A DNA stretch of 64,000 nt. Source: Whitmania pigra (Eukaryota; Annelida; Clitellata; Hirudinida; Haemopidae). Positions 1-9,706 of the stretch are shown here, in pieces. The notes below the pieces were generated by a model. It was given only the letters and a program-made list of their open reading frames with translations, was not told the DNA's origin and ran no database searches. A program made the translations under genes and the position numbers. Within the stretch, counting starts at the first letter, position 1, and each line of letters opens with the position of its first letter. The stretch spans positions 17,501 to 81,500 of the forward strand of contig JAJTWR010000113.1 of NCBI GenBank assembly GCA_021613335.1, written 5' to 3'.

Positions 1-34
1 CATTCTTGAAGTGAAGAATTTGGTTTTGGTGGCA

Positions 35-1330
35 CTAACAGTCGGGGTTTCTTTCAGGCATACCTTTGGGGGGGCGAATCCCCCCCGGAGCTCAGCCATC
101 GCCCCCCTCCCCCCGAAAATAAAGGTAAATTTTTAAAAAATTCTGATTAAAAGTGTATGTAAAAACCCATAAATCTAAGACAAAAAAGTTAAAAAAAAGT
201 TCCATCCGTAGCGATCTAAAACCTTATTTGTTAACATGTCTTTGAATGTATTGAAGTGAGATGGCTGTCCCATCACAGGATTGTGAATGCTGTCTTCAGA
301 AGCTTAAAATTAATTTTGATAGCATGTGAGCATATTCACAAAGAAGGAGAAAATTTGGCTTCATTAGCTGGTGAAATTTTGCTTAGATTAGAAATGAAAG
401 TTTTATAATCATCTGCCAAGTTATGAATGAAATTCTCAGTGCACTCTCTTTTCTCAGCAATACTTTACAAAAAAAGATTTAAGTTTGACTTACTTCAACA
501 AAATTGCACTTGAATGATATTGTGAAGCAGTGCGAAGATACCGAGAGTCATTTACAAAAAAAGATTAAATGCAAAGTTGATGAGATAAAATTAGAAAAAC
601 ACCTGGTTGAAGATGAAAGTGTTAAAAGCTTATTAACGGGAATGAAGAGGTATTGTGAAACTGTCATCAAAGAAATTTAAGATAGATTTAATGACAAATC
701 GATTGAGATTATGTTATTTGCAAGTCAATTTGAGACTTTTGGATCAATGTCAGGTATGCAAGACGAAGACAACTTTCCCATTCTAAATGCAGAAGCTGTA
801 CTCGAGGATTTAAAATCTTTTAAATTTTTCATAAAATCTGTGGTTGAATGCAAAAAGTACAAACAGATGAAACCCCATTGAACAAAATATTGGAAACTGA
901 TTTGGGATGCTACGAACTACAAAGGCTTTGTGCAATTCTTCTTGTAATTCCAGTAACAACTGCTTCAGTAGAAAGATCATTCAGTACAATGAACAGGATT
1001 CCAAGCAAAGCAAGAAATAGAATGCTACCAGAAACTTTTAACTCATTGTACGACCATAAGCATTGAAGGTCCCGAAGTTCCAACGGAAGATTTTCTTGAT
1101 AGAGTAGTAGATTTATATGCTCTCAAAAACCTCGGCGTTTAAAATGTCTTTAAATATTTCAGTTATTAAACATATTTTAAATTTTAGTTTGTATAAATGA
1201 TTTTCAATATGTTTTTACCTAACATATAATTATTGAACTGAGGTTGTGCGTGATTCGATTTTAAACTTGTATTTGGCAAGAAATACTGCCCCCCCGAACA
1301 ATAATGCCTGAAAGAAACCCTGCTACCAGT
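35..1330 (+). mobile_element. Non-autonomous or decayed hAT DNA transposon with TIRs and TSD
   Basis: The element runs from 43 to 1322. It has near-perfect 18-bp terminal inverted repeats (43-60 and 1305-1322, 17 of 18 matching, CAGGGTTTCTTTCAGGCA type) and an 8-bp target duplication, ctaacagt (35-42) versus ctaccagt (1323-1330), one mismatch. An 8-bp TSD with a CAG-starting TIR is the hAT signature. The interior is mostly frame-broken. Near its end, at 848-1066, one open stretch keeps the hAT C-terminal dimerisation region (motif TTASVERSFSTMNRIPSKAR). Both ends carry C/G homopolymer-rich subterminal sequence. No intact transposase remains. Confidence 0.85.
848..1066 (+). pseudogene. hAT transposase C-terminal dimerisation fragment
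   Basis: A 72-aa open stretch lies inside the hAT element at 43-1322. It resembles the C-terminal hAT dimerisation domain of ZMYM/TTF-type transposases: a hydrophobic helix, then VERSFSTMNRIPSKARNRM. Sequence upstream (about 500-850) is A-rich and broken by stops, so the catalytic part is missing or unreadable. It is a remnant, not a functional gene. Confidence 0.75.
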
Positions 1331-1404
1331 TACGGTCTTCCAGGGAAGAACGTGACATTTCCCATCAAAAGACAATGCTTATGGCTATAATTTGATAGTG
1401 AGGG

Positions 1405-1620
1405 CGTCATATAGACTCATTTAGCTTAAAAATTGTCAAAATATCTGAGAATAAAGCTCGGATATCTTCGTTGAAGTTATTTTTAAGTTGGATTTAAAAA
1501 CAATGGTATCAATTACAAATCATATTGTTTTGAGGTAAATATAGAAAAATATTTTGAAATATCCAAGTTATGAGCGATAATATTGTATATATTGTTTGTT
1601 ACAAATGAGTCTATATGACG
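1405..1620. mobile_element. 216-bp MITE-like element with perfect 18-bp inverted repeats
   Basis: The ends, 1405-1422 and 1603-1620, are exact reverse complements (CGTCATATAGACTCATTT). The AT-rich interior has no coding potential. I see no clear target duplication (flanks gaggg and gaaat), so the superfamily is not assigned. The right inverted repeat contains the ATG (1615-1617) that opens the R2-like ORF next door. The palindrome could therefore instead belong to the retroelement's 5' end. Confidence 0.6.
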
Positions 1621-4600
1621 GAAATATGCCCCCATGGTCCCAGCCGAAAGGAGGGGGAGAATGACGGACCATCAACGGACTCAAGGATTACCGAATTTGC
1701 TTCCAACGGACTTTCCATTCTGAATAACGCCCAGGACAATGGCGTGCCAGTTAGAAGATGTACGTGTGGAAGAGCTTTCGCAACCGAGAGGGGACTCAAA
1801 GTCCACCAAACAAAATCAAATTGCGGGTGTGAGGCATTGAGACAGCGTACTATCGCAAAGTTGCAGATAGGTAAAACGCCGGACGACACCGGACCGGAGT
1901 CACACCACAGTTCCGAGTGTGTCCGAGTCTCTCGCCAAGGACAAGACCCCCCAAGAGGCAGGATAAAGTTCCCTCGAGGAAACGACAAGAAAGGCTGGTC
2001 AGGACTGGATGAGGAACTTAAGCAGGGACTTAAGAAAAGCCTGAAGGATGGATCAGTGAAATCCTTCAGTGACTTCATCTACAGCAAGTGCATCGAGAGA
2101 TTTGGGGTTGTGCCTGTCAGACGACCCCAGGAAACGAAAGACTCCAGGCGACAACGCGAACTTGGACGCCTCAAAGGCGAAAAGAAAGCGCTTCGCCGTC
2201 GGTGGAAGGTGGCCAAAGAAGACGAGAGAGAAGGACTCTCCGTCCTATGGGAGGACGTGAAGAGACGAGTGAGGGACTTGCGCCGCGCAGAAAGAAGGAG
2301 ACAGAGGAAGTACGAGAGGAGGAGAGCTATGAGAAGCTTCTTTAGCGATCCGTACAGATACGGGAGATTGCTACTAGACCCTCCGAAATCGGGAGAACTT
2401 TCTGTAGAGCAAGACAAATTGGAGGAGCACTTACTCAAAACGTACAGTGACGCCCTCCGCCATGAATCTCTACAGGAAAGGGCTGACATCCCGGCGGTGC
2501 CTCTGCCGACCAGTCCCTTTTGCTTGGCGTCTCCTTCGTTCGAGGAGGTGAGAGGAGTTGTGAGGAAAGCGAGAAACCGATCAGCGCCAGGGCCCAATGG
2601 AGTTCCCTATCTCCTGTACAAAAGATGTCCCAAGACACTATATCTGCTGCATTCCCTCATTCAGAGAGCGTGGTCGTTGGCCAATGATGAGTGGAAAAAG
2701 GCAGAGGGCGTCTACATTCCAAAGGAGAAAGACTCCAATGGTCTGAATCAATTCAGACCAATATCGCTGTTGAACGTAGAAGGGAAAATATTTTTCTCTA
2801 TCATGGCATCGAGGCTCACGGAGTTCGTGATGTCTAATCAGTACGTGGACATTTCAGTCCAAAGGGGAGGCATTCCAGGTGTACCCGGTTGTATCGAGCA
2901 TACCTCGATGATCTGGGAAGCTATCCAGAGAGCCAAGAGAAACCGGCTGAGTTTGTACGTTGTGTGGCTGGACCTAGCGAACGCATACGGGTCAGTACCA
3001 CACCAGCTCCTATGGAAAACATTGGAGGCCCATCATGTGCCTCAGACCGTTATTGACATCCTGCAGGAATATTTTAACGGGTTCATGATGCGGTTTTCCA
3101 CCAAAACGTACACTACAAGGTGGGTGCCTCTAGAGGTTGGAATAGCTATGGGGTGCACGATTTCTCCTTCCTTATTTGTACTGGCGATGCAAATCCTACT
3201 GAAGGCAGCTGGGTCTCGTATTCCAGAGGCGCACATTGGTAAAGGTGTGTACATGCCTCCAATAAAGGCATTTATGGATGACACTACCCTGATCATGAAC
3301 AGGAAGAAGGTTGTCCAAAATACCCTGGACAAGTTGAATGACCTTCTAGGGTGGTGTCGAATGGCTTTCAAGCCTGCGAAATCCAGAAGTCTCGCCCTAG
3401 TCAGGGGGAAAATTCGCGAGGACGTGTTCTTCGATGTGGCGGAGCAGCGAATTCCCACAGTATCCGAAGAACCGGTGAAAAGCCTTGGAAGGGTTTTCGA
3501 CAAGTCTCTCACCGACGGGAGCATGAGGGACGCCATACTCCAACAAACCATCAAGGGACTGCAGGCATTCGACGAGGCACCGCTGCAAGGGCAGTTCAAA
3601 GTGGGGTTGCTCCAGTTCGTTCTCCTTCCAAGACTGCTCTGGCCGTTAACCATCTATGAGATTGGGGTGTCAGTGGTCGAGAAACTGGAGAGGAAAGTTA
3701 ACCGATACACCAGAAAATGGCTAGGCCTACCTCCAGCGCTGTCATCGGTTGCCCTCTACAGTAGGAGCACGAGCCTGCGATTGCCACTAAGGTCCATCGT
3801 GGAAGAGTACAAACTCTCCAAAATAAGAACGCAGTGGATGCTCAACAACTCCGCGGACAACAGGATCCGCGAAGTCAAACCACTGCTCAGATCTGGAAGG
3901 AAATTCAGAGCGCAGAATGAGATCGACGAATCAGTTGCCGAGCTGATGTTCGAGGAAATGAGAGGTCCTACCCAGACGGATCGTCATGCAGTTGGATGGA
4001 ACCACTTGCCAAAATGGTCCCAGGCGAGCGCATCAGTCAGAGCCGCTATGATTATCCAGGAAAGGAGGAGGAAAGTGGAACAAGACCGAGTCACGAAGGC
4101 AGTCCAGCAGTCACAGCAGGGTAAGTGGACGACGTGGGAAGACGTGATGCAAAGATCCCTTACCTGGAGCGACATGTGGAAGATGTCCCCGCTCCGACTT
4201 GCCTACGCGATAAGGTCAGTGTACGACCAGTTGCCCTCCAGGGACAATTTGCAAAAGTGGGGCATGGTGGAAGACACCGAATGCCGGCTCTGCGGCGGGA
4301 CCGAGACACTGCATCACGTGCTCAGCAACTGCACGTATGCCCTTGCCAATGGTCGGTACACATGGCGACATAACCAGGTCCTTCGAGAAGTGTGTGAAGC
4401 CGCAAAGGCAGCAGTATCCAAAGCAAACTCGCGCACGATTGTAAATCAGCGAAAGATTTACTTCTTGCGCGAGGGCTTCGCACACCTCTGCAAAAAGAGA
4501 TGCCAAACCCCCAGGCGAGACATTCTGGCAGAGGCAAGCGACTGGACTATCGCAGCCGACTTAGAAGGGATGAGGCACTACCCCCAAGTGCTGATAGAAA

Positions 4601-4941
4601 GTGGCAAGAGGCCGGATCTGGTGCTCGTATCGCCGTCGACGGATGCCATCATTCTGGTGGAGTTGACGGTCCCATGGGAGGACAGGCTGCAGTACAGCAA
4701 TGCGCTCAAAGCAGATAAGTACGCAGATCTGACGATGGACCTGGAAACGAGAGGGTACCGTACAGACCTCTTCCCAATCGAGATTGGCGCAAGGGGCGTG
4801 GTCGGCAAGTCGACTTACGCTTTCTTCACTAAGATTGGACTGTCAAGCCGGGAGAGAACAAAGGCTATGACAAAGATGTCTGAGGCCGCAGAAGCGGCTT
4901 CATTCTGGATCTGGCACATGAGGAGCCAGAAGAAGTCTTAA
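1615..4941 (+). CDS. R2-like retrotransposon protein: zinc finger, reverse transcriptase, restriction-like endonuclease
   Basis: The protein has 1108 aa in one uninterrupted ORF. Visible domains in order: an N-terminal CCHC-type finger (C49, C51, H64, C70, in CTCGRAFATERGLKVH); an arginine/lysine-rich linker (about 190-250); a reverse transcriptase (about 310-680) with the catalytic aspartate in WLDLANAYGSVP (D453) and the FMDD box (D555, D556), where most R2 elements have FADD; a CX2CX7HX4C knuckle from C890; and a PD-(D/E)xK restriction-like endonuclease with RPD (D1001) and ELTVPWED (E1016). This order is that of R2-clade elements, which nick a target and prime cDNA from it. The intact frame and catalytic residues suggest a recent and possibly active copy. 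An in-frame TGA just upstream (1606-1608) limits the start to the ATG at 1615 or a later Met. Confidence 0.92.
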   Translation: MTEICPHGPSRKEGENDGPSTDSRITEFASNGLSILNNAQDNGVPVRRCTCGRAFATERGLKVHQTKSNCGCEALRQRTIAKLQIGKTPDDTGPESHHSSECVRVSRQGQDPPRGRIKFPRGNDKKGWSGLDEELKQGLKKSLKDGSVKSFSDFIYSKCIERFGVVPVRRPQETKDSRRQRELGRLKGEKKALRRRWKVAKEDEREGLSVLWEDVKRRVRDLRRAERRRQRKYERRRAMRSFFSDPYRYGRLLLDPPKSGELSVEQDKLEEHLLKTYSDALRHESLQERADIPAVPLPTSPFCLASPSFEEVRGVVRKARNRSAPGPNGVPYLLYKRCPKTLYLLHSLIQRAWSLANDEWKKAEGVYIPKEKDSNGLNQFRPISLLNVEGKIFFSIMASRLTEFVMSNQYVDISVQRGGIPGVPGCIEHTSMIWEAIQRAKRNRLSLYVVWLDLANAYGSVPHQLLWKTLEAHHVPQTVIDILQEYFNGFMMRFSTKTYTTRWVPLEVGIAMGCTISPSLFVLAMQILLKAAGSRIPEAHIGKGVYMPPIKAFMDDTTLIMNRKKVVQNTLDKLNDLLGWCRMAFKPAKSRSLALVRGKIREDVFFDVAEQRIPTVSEEPVKSLGRVFDKSLTDGSMRDAILQQTIKGLQAFDEAPLQGQFKVGLLQFVLLPRLLWPLTIYEIGVSVVEKLERKVNRYTRKWLGLPPALSSVALYSRSTSLRLPLRSIVEEYKLSKIRTQWMLNNSADNRIREVKPLLRSGRKFRAQNEIDESVAELMFEEMRGPTQTDRHAVGWNHLPKWSQASASVRAAMIIQERRRKVEQDRVTKAVQQSQQGKWTTWEDVMQRSLTWSDMWKMSPLRLAYAIRSVYDQLPSRDNLQKWGMVEDTECRLCGGTETLHHVLSNCTYALANGRYTWRHNQVLREVCEAAKAAVSKANSRTIVNQRKIYFLREGFAHLCKKRCQTPRRDILAEASDWTIAADLEGMRHYPQVLIESGKRPDLVLVSPSTDAIILVELTVPWEDRLQYSNALKADKYADLTMDLETRGYRTDLFPIEIGARGVVGKSTYAFFTKIGLSSRERTKAMTKMSEAAEAASFWIWHMRSQKKS

Positions 4942-5192
4942 GAGGCCACTGCAGGAAGCCGGGGAAAGCCGTCGGTCTCCGGTATGAATAATCCACCGAA
5001 CGACGGGGCCAAATCATTGGCCGAGAGACGCGGTGTTGTCGGGAAAAATGGGCCGGCCGCGGACTCGCGAAGCAACATGAAATGCGGATCAAACCGCAGC
5101 AGCGAATAGGCCCGCGGTCGGGTCCCGAAAATTTCTCCGGCCGCCGCTACAAAGAAATTATAAGGCCCAGTTTGCATATATTAAGACGGTGT

Positions 5193-5408
5193 GAAGAAGC
5201 CACTGAGAGCTTTCATGACCGCTGTAGGCAAACTGGGGTGGAGGCGATCGACATAATAAGGCCAAAGAGAGCCTCGCATAGTCGAAGTTTGCAGGTGATA
5301 AACAGGTTATATGCGACATGAAGAAGTCATTGAGAGCTTTCGCAGTCGCTCCAGTCCAAGACGGCAGTGACCGGCATAACAAGGCCGATGAGTGCCTCTC
5401 ATAGCCGG
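5193..5408 (+). repeat. Tandem duplication in the R2-like 3' UTR
   Basis: Two diverged direct repeats with a period of about 127 bp start at 5193 and 5320. Each opens with GAAGAAGYCAYTGAGAGCTTTC and ends near CCTCKCATAGYCG. The same arrangement is present in reverse in the 55.9-57.2 kb copy, so it belongs to the element. 3' UTR RNA is what R2 reverse transcriptases recognise, so the duplicated unit may be a structural module. Confidence 0.7.
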
Positions 5409-5870
5409 CGGTAACAGTTGGGTCCAGATAGACCAAACCGACAGGGACATCCGGCTAATCACCGGATGCGGCCCACCCCCCGAAAACGTAAGGAGATACA
5501 AAGGGCCGAAACGTTTGAAGACGGGGGAAACTCCTCTGAGGATCCCTGTCGGAGCTCCAAGGCGGAGTAATAAGTAAGTAACAGTAGTTTAACAACAAAT
5601 TTTTCTAACAAAATCAATGAACATATTACGTGATCGGGATTATATTTAGTTGTTGTGGTTGGCTGTTTCTGCATTTATATTGGCGCTTCTTGGTTTTGAA
5701 AATAATTGCTCCTAAATATTTGAGTCTTATTTTGTTTAATCGATCTGCTTCTGCTCGGTGTAGGACATATCCCGATAGTTTAGAAAGGAAGAACTTTACA
5801 ATAACATAGTAAAACAATTTTGAGCAATTTTCATGGTGTTAAGATATCGTCAAAAGGTGGTGATGGTGGT

Positions 5871-5912
5871 AATTAAATTAACGTCCATTGCATAACTAGA
5901 TGATTAGGACGG
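5871..5912 (-). repeat. SINE 3'-end fragment (family A)
   Basis: The sequence taacgtccattgcataacta, followed by gatgattaggacgg, closely matches the tail of the tRNA-derived SINE at 24271-24388. Only about 40 bp remain, with no tRNA head. Confidence 0.5.
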
Positions 5913-5957
5913 AAATCAAAAGATGGGTACTTCCCATATATATTGGGCTGAGTATAT

Positions 5958-7502
5958 GTGTATATCAGTGATGGGCACAAATCAAATCTCAATGGTCAAA
6001 TCTCAAATCATTTGTAAAATGATTTAAATCTCAACTACCAAATCTCAAATAGAATCAAAAAATTCCAAATAGAATCAAATCCCAAATCAAATCAAATCAA
6101 ATCTTCCGAAAATTTCCTGCTGCCCTATCTTCGCAAATTTTTTCGAGCAAAACACAATGAAATTAACAGCCAACATTTTTACAGTTTTATTTTTTTTTAT
6201 TTATTTATTGAAACCAAAAAGAGGTGTCTGATAACCAGTACATATAGATAATCAGTACATATTACCGTTTAAAAAAATCATTAAAACTCAGTTTTCTGTT
6301 CCCTCAAGAGCAACAGTGACTCCACAGTTGGTGCTGATAATCGATTTCTTCTGGCAGAGACGAAAGCACCTGAAATTGAAAACAGTCTCTCCACACTTCC
6401 AGATGATGCCGGGATGCTTAGAAGTCTACGCGCAAGTCGTTGTAGTTTTGGAAAGCGGTGACCACTAGCTGCCCAAAATTGTTCAGCAGTGATGTTGTGA
6501 TCCGTTGGAGCATTAAGATACACTGAATCCTCTTCGTCACTAACCTGCAATATATACATATTATTTAATAATTAACGTACATTTCCAATCCAATATAATT
6601 TGTTCATACCTGAGGACAATGGTATTTTGCAAAAATGCTCCGCCGACCAGAACTGGTAGCTGGTTCAGGTAGATTCTTTTCTGTTCGGCATGAGGTTTTA
6701 GACTGTGCAGTGTGAGACCCTGTTATTTCATCTGACTTTATTGAATCCATCATGTGAAGAAGAGATCTTGCCTAATTGGCTGATGGGATTATTAATGTAG
6801 GACTTTTCTGTGAGCCACTGTTAGTAAAATGCGAATCAAGCCTCGGGTGGTAGCAAAAGGAACAAGTTTGAAACGACTATCCAACACAGTTGAGACCACA
6901 TACTCTGGTCTTCCCATAGATTCCTGGAATCGGTTATGAAGAGCTGCACGAAGGTTTTTTTTCAGAGCAATTAGCTGGGTTTGACAATTTGAAACTGCTT
7001 CATCAATCCCAATTAATGAAGGTATAACTTGAGAAATTGTGACACCATCACCTTGCAGCACCTGTGTTGCTTCTTCAAATGGCTCAAGTAAAGAGACAAG
7101 CTCAAGCAGCATAGAACGTGAAAACGTGATTCGAGGGACACGTGCACTTGAGCTGAATTTGACTTCCCTGGCTTTAACTAGAGTTTCATTAACCGCCTTC
7201 CATACTGCATCTTGAGATAATCTTCTTAGCATTATCAGATTAGAGTTCCATCTGGTAGGCACAGCGGCTAACAAAGTCAAACCATCTGATTTTTTCTGGA
7301 GTTCTTCATTCCATCTTTATTTCAATGATTTGATTTGAAAAAGCAAATCAAATCAAAAAAAGGCAAATCTAATCGAATCAAAATCACTGAGGCAAAAATC
7401 GAATCCAACAATGTTCAAATCAAATCGCAACCTTGCCTAAATCACGATTCAAATCATTTCAAATCGCAATCGCGATTTATTTTGCCCATCACTGGTGTAT
7501 AT
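5958..7502 (-). mobile_element. hAT transposon with perfect 8-bp TSD (ZBED/AC-like)
   Basis: The element is 5966-7494. Its TIR cagtgatgggca is present at 5966 and inverted, ending at 7494. The target duplication gtgtatat is exact (5958-5965 and 7495-7502). Both subterminal regions are full of AATCAAATC repeats (about 5985-6110 and 7320-7470), the usual binding-site clusters of hAT transposases. Transposase remnants lie on the minus strand (6281-6559 and 6792-7280). At about 1.5 kb it is shorter than autonomous hATs, so it is internally deleted. Confidence 0.9.
6281..7280 (-). pseudogene. Broken hAT transposase (two pieces)
   Basis: The upstream piece (7280 to 6792) carries the hAT core start, PTRWNSNLIMLRRL, and the DSRFK box. 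The downstream piece (6559 to 6281) carries the C-terminal dimerisation motif SSGSVERLFSISGAFVSARR ending at EF and a stop. They are separated by about 230 bp of non-coding or frame-shifted sequence, and the N-terminal BED finger and first catalytic Asp region are absent. It is non-functional as it stands. Confidence 0.8.
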
Positions 7503-7636
7503 AGAAATAAACTAATTGTTGTCTTTGGCGTTCGTTGTTGCTTCTTCGCAAGTTTACTTGAATTTCAAGATTCAGCAATTATTTTCTTTTTTCTTGGATT
7601 ATAAAAATGGATCCCCCTAAATCCTTTGCAAATTAA

Positions 7637-7700
7637 TAATTGCAAATTGAGCTTTACATTTTCTTTGTAGCGGCAGTCGGCGATAGATCACGGAGTCGGC
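7637..7700 (-). repeat. Short R2-like 3' UTR fragment
   Basis: The stretch around 7640-7690 (read as MQIELYIFFVAAVGDRS on the + strand) matches, inverted, the R2-like 3' UTR at about 5115-5180 and the + strand reading at 56239. It is a diverged relic that shows the family has older copies here. Confidence 0.5.
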
Positions 7701-8089
7701 AATTGCCTTATTTAATAAGAGCCAAGCCAAAACGGACAGAAACCACAACGGATGATAGTTTTTCATGTTGCTTCAGGCAAGAAGCAAAAATAAATGTCAT
7801 CTCTTCAAGTTGTACCCCCTGGAAAAGGTGACATGACTTCTCTGAAAGAAGGCGGACTTTTTTGTAAATGAAACCATACTAAAATTTTGATAGGGAATTT
7901 GTTATGAATATAACTTTTTTATATATAATCTTTTGATAAAATGTTTGCGTTTCTATTTACTGCCATGCTCTATGAAATGTTCTTTTCCGTTACCTAATCG
8001 TCTATGTGAGGCATAGATTCTATGCCAACATTAGGGTGTTAACGGTAATAATTTAACAGTTTTAAGGTTTGGGTTTGAGTTAGGGTTAG

Positions 8090-8440
8090 TGTTTAAGTTG
8101 AGGTTAAGTCAGGGTTATGGGTAAGAATCGACTGGAAACCCGGCCCCGGCAAAACGGGTTTAACGGGGGAATATCATGAATCGTGAATAAGAAATTTAGA
8201 AAATGTTTAAATGTTCATTCCACATCCAAGATTTAAGTTATCATAAAATCTTTCATCTGGTGGAATAAAATCACAAGGCATTCGTTACAGAAGCTCTTGC
8301 GAGCTGTTAGGATTTGAAGTCCTAATGGAGCCGCACCAAAGTGAATGTCTACATAACTCGTCTAATGATGCCTAGTATTAATAATTTATAAAAATCATTA
8401 TAATATATAAATAAAAATTTGGGGCAGTTTTAAGGAAGGA
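8090..8440 (-). repeat. tRNA-derived SINE-like repeat (family C)
   Basis: This region aligns by eye over about 300 bp with 33165-33460. Shared blocks include CCAAGATTTAAGTTATCA / CCAAATCCAAGTTATCA, AAAATCTTTCRTYTGRTGGA and the B-box-like GGATTTGAA(C)TCCTAATGG. On the minus strand this B box and the adjoining arm look tRNA-like. The copy is diverged. The 5' part (about 8060-8120) contains TTAGGGTTAG-like degenerate repeats. Confidence 0.55.
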
Positions 8441-8599
8441 CCCACTGTTCTTAAAATATTTGCATTTAAGAAGCACTAATGTTTCCAAATTCGCTGGTAA
8501 AAGTATTACAGACTTTCTGAATGCACTTAGCATTTAGACACATTATATATTTCTTCTTCGTGTTTATTTATCATGTATATTTCTTTTTCTATATCTGCC

Positions 8600-8735
8600 T
8601 TCAGGGATACGGGGATTTCATTTCAGCTTTTTCAAAGAGACAAAAAAAAAAGACGTTAAAAGTTGAACTTTTTTCTTCTATTCTAAAGTCAGGGAGGGGC
8701 AACAGGGTTCCCCCTGAAATATCATCCAAACAAAT
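8600..8735. repeat. Diverged relic of the hAT-MITE at 43057-43181
   Basis: The block CAGGGATACGG...TTTCAGCTTTTTCAA and the downstream GGGGCAACAGGGTTCCCCC match the 125-bp hAT-MITE at 43057-43181. The ends are eroded and I found no target duplication. Confidence 0.4.
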
Positions 8736-8740
8736 CTGAT

Positions 8741-9706
8741 TTTTTTTTGACTACGATTGAAGTTGATAAGCAAAGATAGTTAATGTTAATAAGCAAAAAA
8801 TGGTAAACGATAGAATTGTTATATATGTAAATAATTCTTGAAATGGAATTATATGTTATTATTGTTATTCTCGCTAAATAACGGCAATAATCACTGAATT
8901 TGCATGTTATCATTGCAAATATGCTTAAGAAATCGACTAAAGCGGAAAGTTACGCGTTCAGTACTTTACTTCCAAATCTAAATACTTAATTTATTCCCCG
9001 ACCCCGGCTGGCTTCGGCTTCTGAATCCCGGCCCTAGTCCTGGCTACATATATGAACCCAGTCGATCCATAGTTAGGGCTAATAATTTTATAATTTAATT
9101 TGAATATGTTCCGATGAATTTATTTTCTAATTAATATTAAATTAATTGCATATTGTAATGACCTAAGTTATTTTTTATATAAAAATTAATGTTTTATTAA
9201 TTATTAAAATTAATAATATTAATTTAATTAAAAGAATTTAATATTTTTACTTTTAAGACCATGATCACTCCTCCTGAAAGTTCATGAATATTCGCACACA
9301 ATTAGTATACTAATCATATAAGTTGTAGAGCCAGCAAATGAGGTGTCAATCAATTATTGAGTAAGAGAAGGAGGAGATTTTAGCTCTCTGTTCAGTAATT
9401 ATCATTTTAAGTATGAATATCCTACTTTATTATGGGTGAATTGAATTCACTGAATTCTGCTAATACATTTACTGAATACTGTATTTTAATTACTGATTAA
9501 ACTTATTTACTTAATTTACTGAGTCCTGCTAATACAATTACTGAATTGTGTAATTGTATTGTAATTACTGACTAAACTTTATATTACAAATTAATGTCTT
9601 TGAAAATGATAAACATTTTTTATCATTCCGCGAATACGCCTATCTCTCATCGCACTGCCATTTGTTTATTAAAGTTTTCATCTTCGCGCGATTCAAAAAA
9701 CTGGTA
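8741..9706. other. AT-rich intergenic stretch with a 69-bp tandem repeat
   Basis: No gene is seen. At about 9441-9580 a diverged repeat with a period near 69 bp (units starting ACTGAATTCTGCTAATA and ACTGAGTCCTGCTAATA) is present twice. The 3' part should contain the VPS34 promoter and 5' UTR, but no confident TATA or initiator was seen. Confidence 0.45.

Larger units (their letters stand above)
1615..5574 (+). mobile_element. Full-length R2-like non-LTR retrotransposon (copy 1)
   Basis: One long ORF (1615-4941) is followed by about 630 bp of GC-richer 3' UTR. The UTR ends near 5560-5580 in GTAATAAGTAAGTAA, with no poly(A). The same 3' end recurs in two other copies in this window (55848-57192 on - and 33697-34565 on +), which defines the 3' boundary. 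It is much more GC-rich than its surroundings. The 5' boundary is unclear because the ORF starts inside an inverted repeat. The flanks show no 28S rDNA, so it is not in the canonical R2 target. Confidence 0.85.

Noticed and set aside
2079..2597. Long antisense ORF opposite the R2-like protein (also 1611-2078 and 3042-3653)
   Set aside because: Shadow of the GC-rich coding strand; no family motifs, and the plus-strand protein is unambiguous.
8050..8120. TTAGGGTTAG-like tract as an interstitial telomere
   Set aside because: Only degenerate, non-periodic TTAGGG-like words; it is part of a dispersed repeat.
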